Assembly: GCA_039816705.1 (NCBI GenBank)
Contig: JBCBXF010000075.1
Span: forward strand, 1 to 13,055
Direction of reading: 5' to 3'
DNA length: 13,055 nt
Source of the DNA: CALHAX01 sp039816705
GTDB taxonomy: Bacteria > Pseudomonadota > Alphaproteobacteria > Rhizobiales > CALHAX01
Below the pieces are notes generated by a model. It saw only the letters and a list, made by a program, of their open reading frames with translations, had not been told where the DNA came from and ran no database searches. Shown here piece after piece: positions 1 to 5,977 of the stretch. The translations under genes and the position numbers were made by a program. How positions within the stretch are numbered: position 1 is the first letter of the stretch; the number at the start of each line of letters is the position of its first letter.

Positions 1-59
1 TCGATCAACGCCCTCAACAGAGCACTGCCCACGCCGCAACGCCGCGCGTCTTCGGCGAC
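1..59. repeat. Left arm of a perfect 59-bp inverted repeat (copy of bases 424-482)
   Basis: Read base by base, positions 1-59 are the exact reverse complement of positions 482-424; identity is lost at position 60. On the minus strand this arm encodes the acetyl-CoA-binding segment of the GNAT protein encoded at 157-684. The opposing frame meets a TGA at 123-125, so no complete second GNAT gene could lie between the arms. The arm runs to the first base of the window, so its full extent is unknown. It may be a fold-back chimera at a contig end or a real partial duplication. Confidence 0.9.
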
Positions 60-88
60 TAAGCTGACGCTATAACACGACGACAATT

Positions 89-120
89 GGGTCCCGGTGT
101 TCGCACCGGGGCCCTTTTTT
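89..120 (+). terminator. Rho-independent terminator or leader attenuator ahead of the GNAT gene
   Basis: Bases 89-99 pair with 104-114 in an 11-bp stem (one T-G wobble) closed by a TTCG tetraloop. Six T residues follow at 115-120. This is a textbook intrinsic terminator for rightward transcription. No gene ending just before it can be identified, because bases 1-59 are a copy of downstream sequence. It sits only 36 bases before the GNAT start, and a -10-like TATAAC lies before it at 71-76, so it could also act as an attenuator in that gene's leader. Confidence 0.8.
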
Positions 121-156
121 GTTCAGTGCTGGCGAAGGTGAGAAGGTGAGACAGCG

Positions 157-684
157 ATGGCGGAGAGTGTTGTGCGGCCTTGCGAGGTGTCGCACATGGC
201 GGCGGTCACGGCGATCTATGGAGCGTCAGTACTGAACCATGCGGCCTCGTTCGAGCTCATGCCGCCGGACCAACAGGAGATGTTGCAGCGACGCGAGCGG
301 CTGCTTGATGACGGGTACCCCTATCTGGTCGCGCTGCGCGATGATCGCGTGGTCGGGTATGCGTATGCGTCGGCGTATCGACCGCGGCCTGCATATGCCG
401 CAAGTGTCGAGAACAGCGTTTACGTCGCCGAAGACGCGCGGCGTTGCGGCGTGGGCAGTGCTCTGTTGAGGGCGTTGATCGATGCCTGTGTGTCAGCGGG
501 CCGCCGCCAGATGATTGCAGTGATTGGCGATCCCGATGCGAGCGGTTCCGTTGCGTTTCATGCGGCCCACGGCTTTCGCCACGTTGGTCGCCTTCACGGG
601 GTTGGCAGCAAGTTTGAGCGTGATATCGACACCGTGATCATGCAGCGCGCGTTGGCTCCGGCATTGACTGGTCACAACATGTGA
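157..684 (+). CDS. GNAT-family N-acetyltransferase, phosphinothricin/methionine-sulfoximine acetyltransferase-like
   Basis: The product is a 175-residue cytoplasmic acetyltransferase that moves an acetyl group from acetyl-CoA to an amine. The fold is the Pat/Bar/MnaT branch of GNAT. Residues 88-104 form the beta-strand and pyrophosphate-binding loop, with R95-R-C-G-V-G100 as the R-x-x-G-x-G motif. Residues 119-140 carry the MIAVIGD and S-x-x-FHxxxGF pattern typical of phosphinothricin and methionine sulfoximine acetyltransferases. The length matches the family (about 170-185). The ATG is preceded by a GAAGGTGAG ribosome-binding site at 142-150. The substrate cannot be read from sequence; detoxification of glutamine-synthetase-inhibitor analogues is only a family-based guess. 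It is convergent with the next gene, with 8 bases between the stops and no terminator between them. Confidence 0.88.
   Translation: MAESVVRPCEVSHMAAVTAIYGASVLNHAASFELMPPDQQEMLQRRERLLDDGYPYLVALRDDRVVGYAYASAYRPRPAYAASVENSVYVAEDARRCGVGSALLRALIDACVSAGRRQMIAVIGDPDASGSVAFHAAHGFRHVGRLHGVGSKFERDIDTVIMQRALAPALTGHNM
424..482. repeat. Right arm of the perfect 59-bp inverted repeat, inside the GNAT gene
   Basis: This segment encodes residues 90 to about 109 of the acetyltransferase, including its acetyl-CoA-binding loop. It recurs without a mismatch in inverted orientation at 1-59. It reads as normal coding sequence here, so this copy is the native one and the copy at the window edge is secondary. Confidence 0.9.
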
Positions 685-692
685 TGGGCTGC

Positions 693-1136
693 CTAGCGTG
701 CCTGGCTCAGGCTGCGGATCACATGGCGGCCGATCTCTTCGTGAGGTGCCGAGTGTGAAAGCACGGCAGTCTCGGCGGCTTCATCGATTGTGTCGAAACC
801 GTCACCATCGTTTTCCATCGGCATGAAGCTCAACATCCCCGCCGCCTGCTCAATGGTCAGGTGTGTCGCGCCCTGCATGAACGTCTGGTAGCTGTCGACC
901 CCGGCAAGCGCTGCGAAATAAGCGAGAAACTCGTCCGCCGAGCCGGGAGGCGGGACGTCGGTGCGGAACTGGTTGAGCGCTTCGACGACGGCCTTGCCAA
1001 GATCAGTTGCCGGAACGGGCTCGGTCATCAGGACAAACGGCTCGTGATCAATGATGTAGCCATCCGTGACTGACGCGTTGGCGCACACGATGATCCGGTC
1101 ACCACGTTTATAGACAGAAGCGGTGTGCTGGCTCAT
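693..1136 (-). CDS. Hypothetical protein, possible CDI immunity-like (CdiI/DUF1436-type) protein
   Basis: The product is 147 residues, acidic, with no signal peptide or membrane segment. Its layout resembles immunity proteins of contact-dependent growth inhibition systems. An N-terminal strand pair (VYKRGDRIIV) and a T-DG...EPFV segment come first. Then come DLGKAVVEALNQFR at about 45-58, a P-P-containing linker, a GVDSYQTFMQGA segment at about 79-90, a GDGFDTI strand and a final EEIGRHVIRSL helix. This match is from memory of the family pattern, so the call is tentative. No CdiA/BcpA toxin or CdiB transporter gene is in the window, so if correct it is an orphan immunity gene. The ATG at 1136 has only a weak GGAA-type ribosome-binding site. 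It is convergent with the GNAT gene. Confidence 0.6.
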   Translation of the reverse strand: MSQHTASVYKRGDRIIVCANASVTDGYIIDHEPFVLMTEPVPATDLGKAVVEALNQFRTDVPPPGSADEFLAYFAALAGVDSYQTFMQGATHLTIEQAAGMLSFMPMENDGDGFDTIDEAAETAVLSHSAPHEEIGRHVIRSLSQAR

Positions 1137-1296
1137 CAGTCAGTTCCAATCAACGAAGCGATCCGTCACACCGGCCTTGTGCAAAAGCGATGCGCGGTTC
1201 TCCCTCCGTCTATGGATTGGCTGCCTGTGCGTCCAGCGCGACGCGTTGTCGTCCACCAAATCCAAGCGGATCGCACGTGTGACGTCGCGGCACTGC

Positions 1297-1710
1297 TCAG
1301 GCTTTGACCAGCTTCAACTGCTTGTCGATGACCCGCAGCACGTTGGCCAGATCGTGTCCGCGCTTCAAAATGTAGCCCGTCGGCGTGATGACGCTGTAGG
1401 CTCCCTGACGCCGCGCCAGTTTTGGCGTTTTCTCGATGCGGTACAGTGGGACGTCGCTGGCATGGCGGAAAATCGAGAAGACGGCCTTGTCGCGTAGCAT
1501 GTCGATTGCGTAGTCGCGCCATTCGCCGGCAGCAACTTGGCGTCCATACACGTTCATGATGCGGTTGATCTCGTGGCGATTGAAGCAGATCGGTAGCGGC
1601 TGCGGCTTGCCCGACGTTCTCTGACCGGTCGCCAGGTTCAGCGTGGTGATTGTTGCGCTCCGACCGTCTGTTGGTCCGGAGCGCTCCGGACTTGGTTCAC
1701 TGTCGCTCAA
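1297..1710 (-). CDS. DUF2794 family protein
   Basis: The product is a 137-residue soluble protein of unknown function from a family conserved in alphaproteobacteria. The hallmark region spans residues 43-133: FNRHEINRIMNVYGR, AAGEWRDYAIDMLRDKAVFS, PLYRIEKTPKLARRQGAYSV and ILKRGHDLANVLRV. The start chosen is TTG at 1708-1710, because AGGAGG (1716-1721 on the plus strand as CCTCCT) lies exactly 5 bases upstream and the product then begins MSDSEPSPE and has the usual family length. A longer open frame from 1836 has no ribosome-binding site and an unconserved N-terminus. No terminator with a U-run is visible in the 160 bases after the stop. DUF2794 next to DUF1223 and acnA is, as I recall, a recurring order in Hyphomicrobiales. 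Confidence 0.85.
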   Translation of the reverse strand: MSDSEPSPERSGPTDGRSATITTLNLATGQRTSGKPQPLPICFNRHEINRIMNVYGRQVAAGEWRDYAIDMLRDKAVFSIFRHASDVPLYRIEKTPKLARRQGAYSVITPTGYILKRGHDLANVLRVIDKQLKLVKA

Positions 1711-1826
1711 ATGCGCCTCCTGCTTGCCGAGAACGACATGATTGCCGCTCTGCCGGGAAATGACAAGCGATGGCATGCGCGGGGCTGGTGACGTTTGAGA
1801 GTGGCTTCGTGTGGTGTGCGGCGGTC

Positions 1827-1846
1827 GAATCACCACTCTGTGATTC
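1827..1846. promoter_or_regulatory. Palindromic site GAATCAC-N6-GTGATTC, possible operator
   Basis: The 7-base arms at 1827-1833 and 1840-1846 are perfectly complementary with a 6-base centre. It lies 45-64 bases before the predicted start of the plus-strand sRNA, a typical activator position. It is also about 117 bases ahead of the DUF2794 start on the minus strand. Which promoter it would serve is unknown. Confidence 0.35.
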
Positions 1847-1855
1847 AGAATGCAG

Positions 1856-1884
1856 TGGACAAAGTCTGAAATATTTTGTAACAG
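1856..1884 (+). promoter_or_regulatory. Putative sigma-70 promoter for the sRNA, with an embedded dyad
   Basis: A -35-like TGGACA (1856-1861) is separated by 17 bases from a -10-like TAACAG (1879-1884), which predicts a start near 1891. The -35 box matches the consensus at 5 of 6 positions; the -10 box is weaker. A dyad AAGTCTG-N13-CAGACTT (1862-1868 and 1882-1888) overlaps the spacer and -10 box, where a repressor could bind. Confidence 0.35.
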
Positions 1885-1890
1885 ACTTCA

Positions 1891-2037
1891 CGTGACGGCG
1901 CGTTCCGTCGGCAAGTTTTTGGTTTCGGGAAGGTCGCAACGTCGATGATCCCGAATTGGCCCGGTCTGCTGTTAGACTTCGGATTTTCAGCCCCCCAGTC
2001 CCCCCGAGTCTTCTCTCCATGTGGACCGGGCCTTTTT
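1891..2037 (+). ncRNA. Candidate trans-acting small RNA with three hairpins
   Basis: On the plus strand three hairpins follow one another. Hairpin 1 pairs GACGG (1894-1898) with CCGTC (1905-1909). Hairpin 2 pairs TTCGGGA (1924-1930) with TCCCGAA (1949-1955). Hairpin 3 pairs GGCCCGGTC (1958-1966) with GACCGGGCC (2024-2032) and is followed by TTTTT at 2033-2037. Inside hairpin 3 a second helix pairs AGAC-t-TCGG with CCGAGTCT, presenting a C-rich apical loop (two C6 runs at 1991-1996 and 2000-2005). Three hairpins ending in a terminator is the usual build of alphaproteobacterial sRNAs, and a C-rich loop could pair with G-rich ribosome-binding sites. The direction is chosen because only the plus strand has a T-run after the helix. 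I do not recognise a named family. Both flanking genes lie on the other strand. Confidence 0.42.
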
Positions 2038-2115
2038 CCTTCCCAATCATAACACGCGCGCACAGCGTTCCGCTGCTCACTGCAGCCGTGGCAATGCTTT
2101 GCGGGGATGTGTGCC

Positions 2116-2877
2116 TTACGGTGCGGCGATGCTGGCAGCACCGATGATCGGGCCGACATCGCCATCCTGAAACAGGACGGCATAGCGGTCGACAGCGCCG
2201 TTCTTATCACTCAACGCTTTCGGCATCTTGATCGTCATAGGCTCACCGCGCCACGTACCAAGCGGGCTCAGCGCGCGCACGACGTTGTAATAGGTCAGCT
2301 TGTTGCCGCCGTTTTCGCCGTGTCTGACATTCACTGTCGCTTTACTCTGTATCTGCACAAGCCAAACCTTGCAGGCCTTGGGCGCCTTCGGCCCTTTTGC
2401 AATCGCATCGATAACCAGCTGGCTGCCATCCCGCCTCAACGACGCGGCGAACCGGTGATCGTTTATTTTTCGTCCGGTCTTTTTGATCGCGGAATTGATT
2501 TTTGCCCCGCGGAAACCGACCGCGTGGGCGAGACCGTTGACCACGATCTGGGGCGTGTAGACCCGTCCGTCTCCGCGCTGTCGGGCATAGAGACGCTGGC
2601 GCTGACTGAACGCGCTTTTGCCGAACGTATCCCGCCAACCAAGATAGTCCCAATAGTCGACCGGCATGGTGAGCGCGAGTACGTCCGGCTGGTTTGCATA
2701 GGTTTCGAGAAGCGCATCAGCGGGCGGACAGGATGAGCAGCCCTGGCTCGTAAACAGCTCAACAACCGACGTAATGCGATTTTCGGCGCGTGCCTGCGAT
2801 GAGGTCGCGACGATCGTCGTTGCGATAAGAACGATGGCGCTGAGAAGCGATGCGGGCAAACAACGGAACGGCGTCAC
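2116..2877 (-). CDS. DUF1223 family secreted thioredoxin-fold protein
   Basis: The product has 253 residues. A signal peptide covers residues 1-31 (basic start, hydrophobic 9-25, ending SSQARA), so it is exported to the periplasm. The mature part opens with the DUF1223 signature VVELFTSQGCSSCPPAD; C47 and C50 form a C-S-S-C pair at the thioredoxin active-site position. VDYWDYLGWRDTFG (73-86) and YTPQIVVNG (107-115, with the expected cis-proline P109) follow. A thiol-disulfide role fits the fold but has not been shown for the family to my knowledge. The GTG start at 2877 has AGG five bases upstream. It lies 210 bases after acnA on the same strand, with a hairpin between them, so it may have its own promoter. 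Confidence 0.88.
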   Translation of the reverse strand: MTPFRCLPASLLSAIVLIATTIVATSSQARAENRITSVVELFTSQGCSSCPPADALLETYANQPDVLALTMPVDYWDYLGWRDTFGKSAFSQRQRLYARQRGDGRVYTPQIVVNGLAHAVGFRGAKINSAIKKTGRKINDHRFAASLRRDGSQLVIDAIAKGPKAPKACKVWLVQIQSKATVNVRHGENGGNKLTYYNVVRALSPLGTWRGEPMTIKMPKALSDKNGAVDRYAVLFQDGDVGPIIGAASIAAP

Positions 2878-2940
2878 GGCGACCTCGAGATTCGTCCTGG
2901 CTCGGCTGTCCGGGCGAAGTGGTGGAAAGCGTTGTCGATG

Positions 2941-2968
2941 TGACTATGCCTGAGCGCTTTTCAAACAA
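2941..2968 (-). promoter_or_regulatory. Weak candidate promoter for the DUF1223 gene
   Basis: On the minus strand TTGTTT (2968-2963) and TAGTCA (2946-2941) are spaced by 16 bases, about 64 bases ahead of the GTG start. Both boxes are partial matches to the sigma-70 consensus. It is listed because a hairpin separates this gene from acnA, so a separate promoter is expected. Confidence 0.25.
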
Positions 2969-3012
2969 CCACTCACGACTGGATGACGTTCGTGTCACCG
3001 GGCTGAAACAGA

Positions 3013-3046
3013 GATGGCCGCGCCCCGTATCCGGAGTGCGGCCATC
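3013..3046 (-). terminator. Hairpin after acnA, probable terminator
   Basis: GATGGCCGC (3013-3021) pairs perfectly with GCGGCCATC (3038-3046). The hairpin begins 41 bases after the acnA stop. On the minus strand it is followed by TCTGTTTC, a poor but usable U-rich tail. On the plus strand GTGG and then TTTTT (3051-3055) follow, which looks as good or better, yet no plus-strand gene is nearby. It could also be a 3' mRNA-stabilising hairpin. Confidence 0.5.
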
Positions 3047-3087
3047 GTGGTTTTTGGTCCCTGCGTTAGGTGCGTGAGGAGGGCTTG

Positions 3088-5883
3088 CTACGCGGCCTCC
3101 GCCAGATTGCGCAGGACGTAGGGCAGGATGCCGCCATTGCGGTAGTACGCCAGCTCATCCTCGGTATCGATCCGGCACAGGGCCTCGATCGTTCTTGTCT
3201 CGCCGCCCGCATATGCGATCTGCACCGGCACCATCATCTGTGGTTTCAGCGTGTCGAGACCTGTGATCGTCACCTGCGTGTCTGCGCCGATGCCCAACTG
3301 GTCCCAGCCGGTGTCTGCCGGGAACTGAAGTGGCAGGACACCCATGCCAATGAGGTTCGAGCGATGGATGCGCTCAAACGATTCCGCGATGACAGCGCGA
3401 ATACCGAGCAGACGTGTGCCCTTGGCAGCCCAGTCACGGCTTGAGCCGGTGCCATATTCCTTGCCGGCCATGACGACGAGGGGGGTTTTCTCCGCCTTGT
3501 ATTTCATGGCCGCTTCATAGATCGACATTTCTTCTCCCGAAGGCTGGTGGCGGGTGACGCCACCTTCCGTGCCCGGGGCGATCTCGTTGCGAATGCGGAT
3601 GTTGGCGAACGTACCGCGCATCATCACCTCGTGATTGCCGCGACGGGCGCCATAGGAATTAAATTCCCGTGGTGCGACCTGGTGCTCGACAAGATAAGTT
3701 CCTGCCGGGCCGGAATGCTGGATCGAGCCGGCGGGTGAGATGTGATCGGTTGTGATACTGTCCTTGAAGAGGCCGATGATGCGGGCGGCATTGATGTCGC
3801 TGACGTCTGCGGGTTCCAGCTCCATATCCTCGAAGTAGGGAGGATGCTGCACGTAGGTCGAGGCGCTGCTCCAGTTGTACGTCATGCCGGTTGAACCGCC
3901 GATTGCCTGCCAGTTTTCGTCACCTTTGAAGACGTCGGCATAGCGTTCGGCGAACATTGCCGGCGTCACGGCTTCGCGCACAAGCGCTGCGATATCGGCG
4001 GATGTCGGCCAGATATCCTTGAGGTAGACCGGGTTGCCATCAGGGTCCGCGCCGAGTGGCTCCGTTGTGAGGTCGATCGTCATGGATCCGGCGATCGCGT
4101 AGGCGACAACAAGCGGTGGCGAGGCGAGATAATTCGCCTTCACATCCGGGTTCACGCGGCCTTCGAAATTGCGGTTGCCGGAGAGCACCGAGCAGGCGAC
4201 GAGATCGTTCTCGTTGATTGCGGAGGAAATATCGACGTCGAGCGGGCCTGAATTCCCGATGCAGGTCGTGCAGCCATAGCCGACGAGATCAAAACCCATC
4301 GCGTCGAGATCGTCCTGGAGTCCGGCTTTTGTCAGGTAGTCCGTCACGACCTGACTGCCTGGCGCCAGTGAGGTTTTGACCCACGGTTTGACCTTGAGAC
4401 CTTTCGCACGGGCATTGCGCGCGACGAGACCGGCGGCCATCAGCACCGACGGGTTGGATGTGTTGGTGCACGATGTGATCGCTGCAATGACAACATCGCC
4501 ATTGGTCAGGCGGAAGTCCTTGCCGTTGACCGCGTAGTCTTTCGGTGCCGGTTCGGCCTGCTCACCGCCTTCTGCGATCAACCGGGCTTCAGCGCCATCT
4601 TTGGGCGGCTTGTTGTTCGCAATGCGTCCGCCGGAGAGGTCCTGAAGTGCGGTCTCGAATGCGGTGGCGGCGTTTGCGAGAGCGATGCGATCCTGTGGGC
4701 GTTTCGGCCCGGCGAGGGAAGGCTCGACCGACGCAAGGTCGAGGTGGAGCGTATCGGTGAATTCCGGTTCGCTCGCACCGGGCGCGCGGAACATGCCTTG
4801 CGCTTCTGCATACGCCTTGACGAGGGCGACACGGTCGGTGTCGCGACCGGTGGCTTCCAGATAGGTCAGTGCGTCGGTGTCGACCGGGAAGAAGCCGCAT
4901 GTTGCGCCATACTCCGGCGCCATGTTGGCAATCGTTGCCTCATCCTCGAGTGACAGATTATCGAGGCCCGGGCCGAAAAACTCGACAAACTTGCCGACGA
5001 CGCCGCGCGCGCGCAGCATCTCGACGACTGTCAGCACGAGGTCCGTCGCGGTGACGCCTTCTTTCAACTTGCCTTCCATGCGGAAGCCGATGACCTCCGG
5101 GATCAGCATCGAGACCGGTTGCCCAAGCATTGCGGCCTCGGCTTCGATGCCACCGACGCCCCAGCCGAGAACTGCGAGACCATTGACCATCGTTGTGTGA
5201 CTGTCGGTGCCAACGCAGGTATCCGGGAATGCCTGCTCGACGGGTTTGCCGTCACGCTCGATCTGTTTGGTCCAGACGGTCTGGGCCAGGTATTCGAGAT
5301 TGACCTGGTGGCAGATCCCTGTTCCAGGCGGGACGACGCGGAAGTTTGCGAAGGCTTCAGACCCCCATTTCAGGAACTCGTAGCGCTCCTTGTTACGCTC
5401 ATATTCGCGCTCGACGTTTTTCTCGAAGGCGTTGCCCGTGCCGAAATAGTCCACCATCACCGAGTGGTCGATGACCAGGTCGACGGGGACCAGCGGATTG
5501 ATCTTTTTCGGGTCGCCGCCGAGGTTCTCCATCGCGTCCCGCATGGCCGCGAGATCCACAACCGCAGGGACGCCAGTGAAATCCTGCATCAGCACGCGCG
5601 CCGGGCGATAGGCGATCTCACGCTTCGAGGACTTTTCCTTCAGCCACTCGGCCATCGCGCGGATGTCGTCCGCCGTGACCGTCTTGCCATCTTCATTGCG
5701 CAGCAGGTTTTCAAGCAGAACTTTCAGCGAGTACGGCAGGCGGGAAATGCCAGCGAGACCGTTTTTCTCCGCCTCGGGCAGGCTGAAATATTCGTACGAC
5801 TTGCCGTCGACATCGAGTGTGCGGCGGCAGTTGAAGCTGTCGAGGGGCAGTTTGCTGTGCTGCCCATCTGCGGTGCCGGACAT
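3088..5883 (-). CDS. acnA: Aconitate hydratase A (aconitase)
   Basis: This cytoplasmic TCA-cycle enzyme interconverts citrate and isocitrate through cis-aconitate using a [4Fe-4S] cluster. The cluster ligands are visible: C472 in SCTNTSNPSV, and C538 and C541 in GCTTCIGNSG. The spacing (66 and 3) is the same as in Escherichia coli AcnA. Other family segments are FTGVPAVVDLAAMRD near residue 105, CVGTDSHTTMVNGLAVLGWGVGG near 225, and GKEYGTGSSRDWAAKG in the C-terminal swivel domain, holding the catalytic serine region. At 931 residues it is about 40 longer than the E. coli enzyme, partly through a charged linker just before the cluster domain. The ATG at 5883 follows AGGAG by 8 bases. It is divergent from ccmA across a 193-base spacer rich in dyads. 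Confidence 0.98.
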   Translation of the reverse strand: MSGTADGQHSKLPLDSFNCRRTLDVDGKSYEYFSLPEAEKNGLAGISRLPYSLKVLLENLLRNEDGKTVTADDIRAMAEWLKEKSSKREIAYRPARVLMQDFTGVPAVVDLAAMRDAMENLGGDPKKINPLVPVDLVIDHSVMVDYFGTGNAFEKNVEREYERNKERYEFLKWGSEAFANFRVVPPGTGICHQVNLEYLAQTVWTKQIERDGKPVEQAFPDTCVGTDSHTTMVNGLAVLGWGVGGIEAEAAMLGQPVSMLIPEVIGFRMEGKLKEGVTATDLVLTVVEMLRARGVVGKFVEFFGPGLDNLSLEDEATIANMAPEYGATCGFFPVDTDALTYLEATGRDTDRVALVKAYAEAQGMFRAPGASEPEFTDTLHLDLASVEPSLAGPKRPQDRIALANAATAFETALQDLSGGRIANNKPPKDGAEARLIAEGGEQAEPAPKDYAVNGKDFRLTNGDVVIAAITSCTNTSNPSVLMAAGLVARNARAKGLKVKPWVKTSLAPGSQVVTDYLTKAGLQDDLDAMGFDLVGYGCTTCIGNSGPLDVDISSAINENDLVACSVLSGNRNFEGRVNPDVKANYLASPPLVVAYAIAGSMTIDLTTEPLGADPDGNPVYLKDIWPTSADIAALVREAVTPAMFAERYADVFKGDENWQAIGGSTGMTYNWSSASTYVQHPPYFEDMELEPADVSDINAARIIGLFKDSITTDHISPAGSIQHSGPAGTYLVEHQVAPREFNSYGARRGNHEVMMRGTFANIRIRNEIAPGTEGGVTRHQPSGEEMSIYEAAMKYKAEKTPLVVMAGKEYGTGSSRDWAAKGTRLLGIRAVIAESFERIHRSNLIGMGVLPLQFPADTGWDQLGIGADTQVTITGLDTLKPQMMVPVQIAYAGGETRTIEALCRIDTEDELAYYRNGGILPYVLRNLAEAA

Positions 5884-5955
5884 AGGGTTTGCTCCTTCGG
5901 TGGTGGCTCAAGCGTCATGGCGCGGAGCGATCCGGCGCTATGTCGTGACCGGATG

Positions 5956-5971
5956 ACGGGGTGTGCCCCGT
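5956..5971. repeat. Perfect 6-bp stem, 4-base loop hairpin in the acnA-ccmA spacer
   Basis: ACGGGG (5956-5961) pairs with CCCCGT (5966-5971) around a TGTG loop (CACA on the minus strand). It would lie in the 5' untranslated region of acnA, 73 bases before its start codon, if transcription begins further right. No T-run follows on either strand. A role in aconitase mRNA control is possible but not shown. Confidence 0.4.
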
Positions 5972-5977
5972 GAATTG

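Larger units (their letters stand above)
1711..2115. other. 405-base gene-free stretch with several dyads and a probable sRNA
   Basis: No credible protein gene lies here; the open frames on the minus strand have no conserved features. From left to right the stretch holds the AGGAGG of the DUF2794 gene (1716-1721) and a dyad with 7-bp arms GAATCAC/GTGATTC (1827-1833 and 1840-1846). It then holds a dyad AAGTCTG/CAGACTT (1862-1868 and 1882-1888), a chain of three hairpins on the plus strand ending in TTTTT (1893-2037), and a small GCTGC/GCAGC hairpin (2072-2076 and 2082-2086) just after the DUF1223 stop. The last has no T-run, so it is at best a weak terminator. The AT-rich patch around 1869-1882 is a likely promoter area. 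Confidence 0.6.

Noticed and set aside
1711..1836. 42-codon N-terminal extension of the DUF2794 gene
   Set aside because: The extension has no family similarity and no ribosome-binding site, whereas TTG at 1710 has AGGAGG at ideal spacing.
1991..2005. Possible G-quadruplex on the minus strand (two G6 runs)
   Set aside because: Only two long G runs occur close together; four tracts are needed for an intramolecular quadruplex, and splitting each run leaves too-short loops.
1891..2037. Identity as 6S, SRP or tmRNA
   Set aside because: The length is near 6S RNA, but the long near-continuous helix with a central bubble is absent, and the SRP tetraloop and tmRNA tRNA-like ends are not seen.
1697..2210. 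Two overlapping minus-strand open frames (1697-2080 and 1845-2210) in the gene-free stretch
   Set aside because: No ribosome-binding site, no recognisable motif, Arg/Ser/Cys-rich composition, and overlap with DUF2794 or DUF1223 coding sequence. The region is better explained by the RNA hairpins.
2107..2736. 209-codon open frame on the plus strand
   Set aside because: It lies fully within the DUF1223 gene on the other strand, which has a signal peptide and family signature.
5956..5971. Iron-responsive element in the acnA leader
   Set aside because: The loop (CACA or TGTG) and stem lack the CAGUGN loop and bulged C of an IRE.
5119..5973. 284-codon open frame on the plus strand
   Set aside because: It lies antisense to acnA, which has all catalytic residues. 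The frame's protein shows no family motif. It is a by-product of GC-rich codon use.
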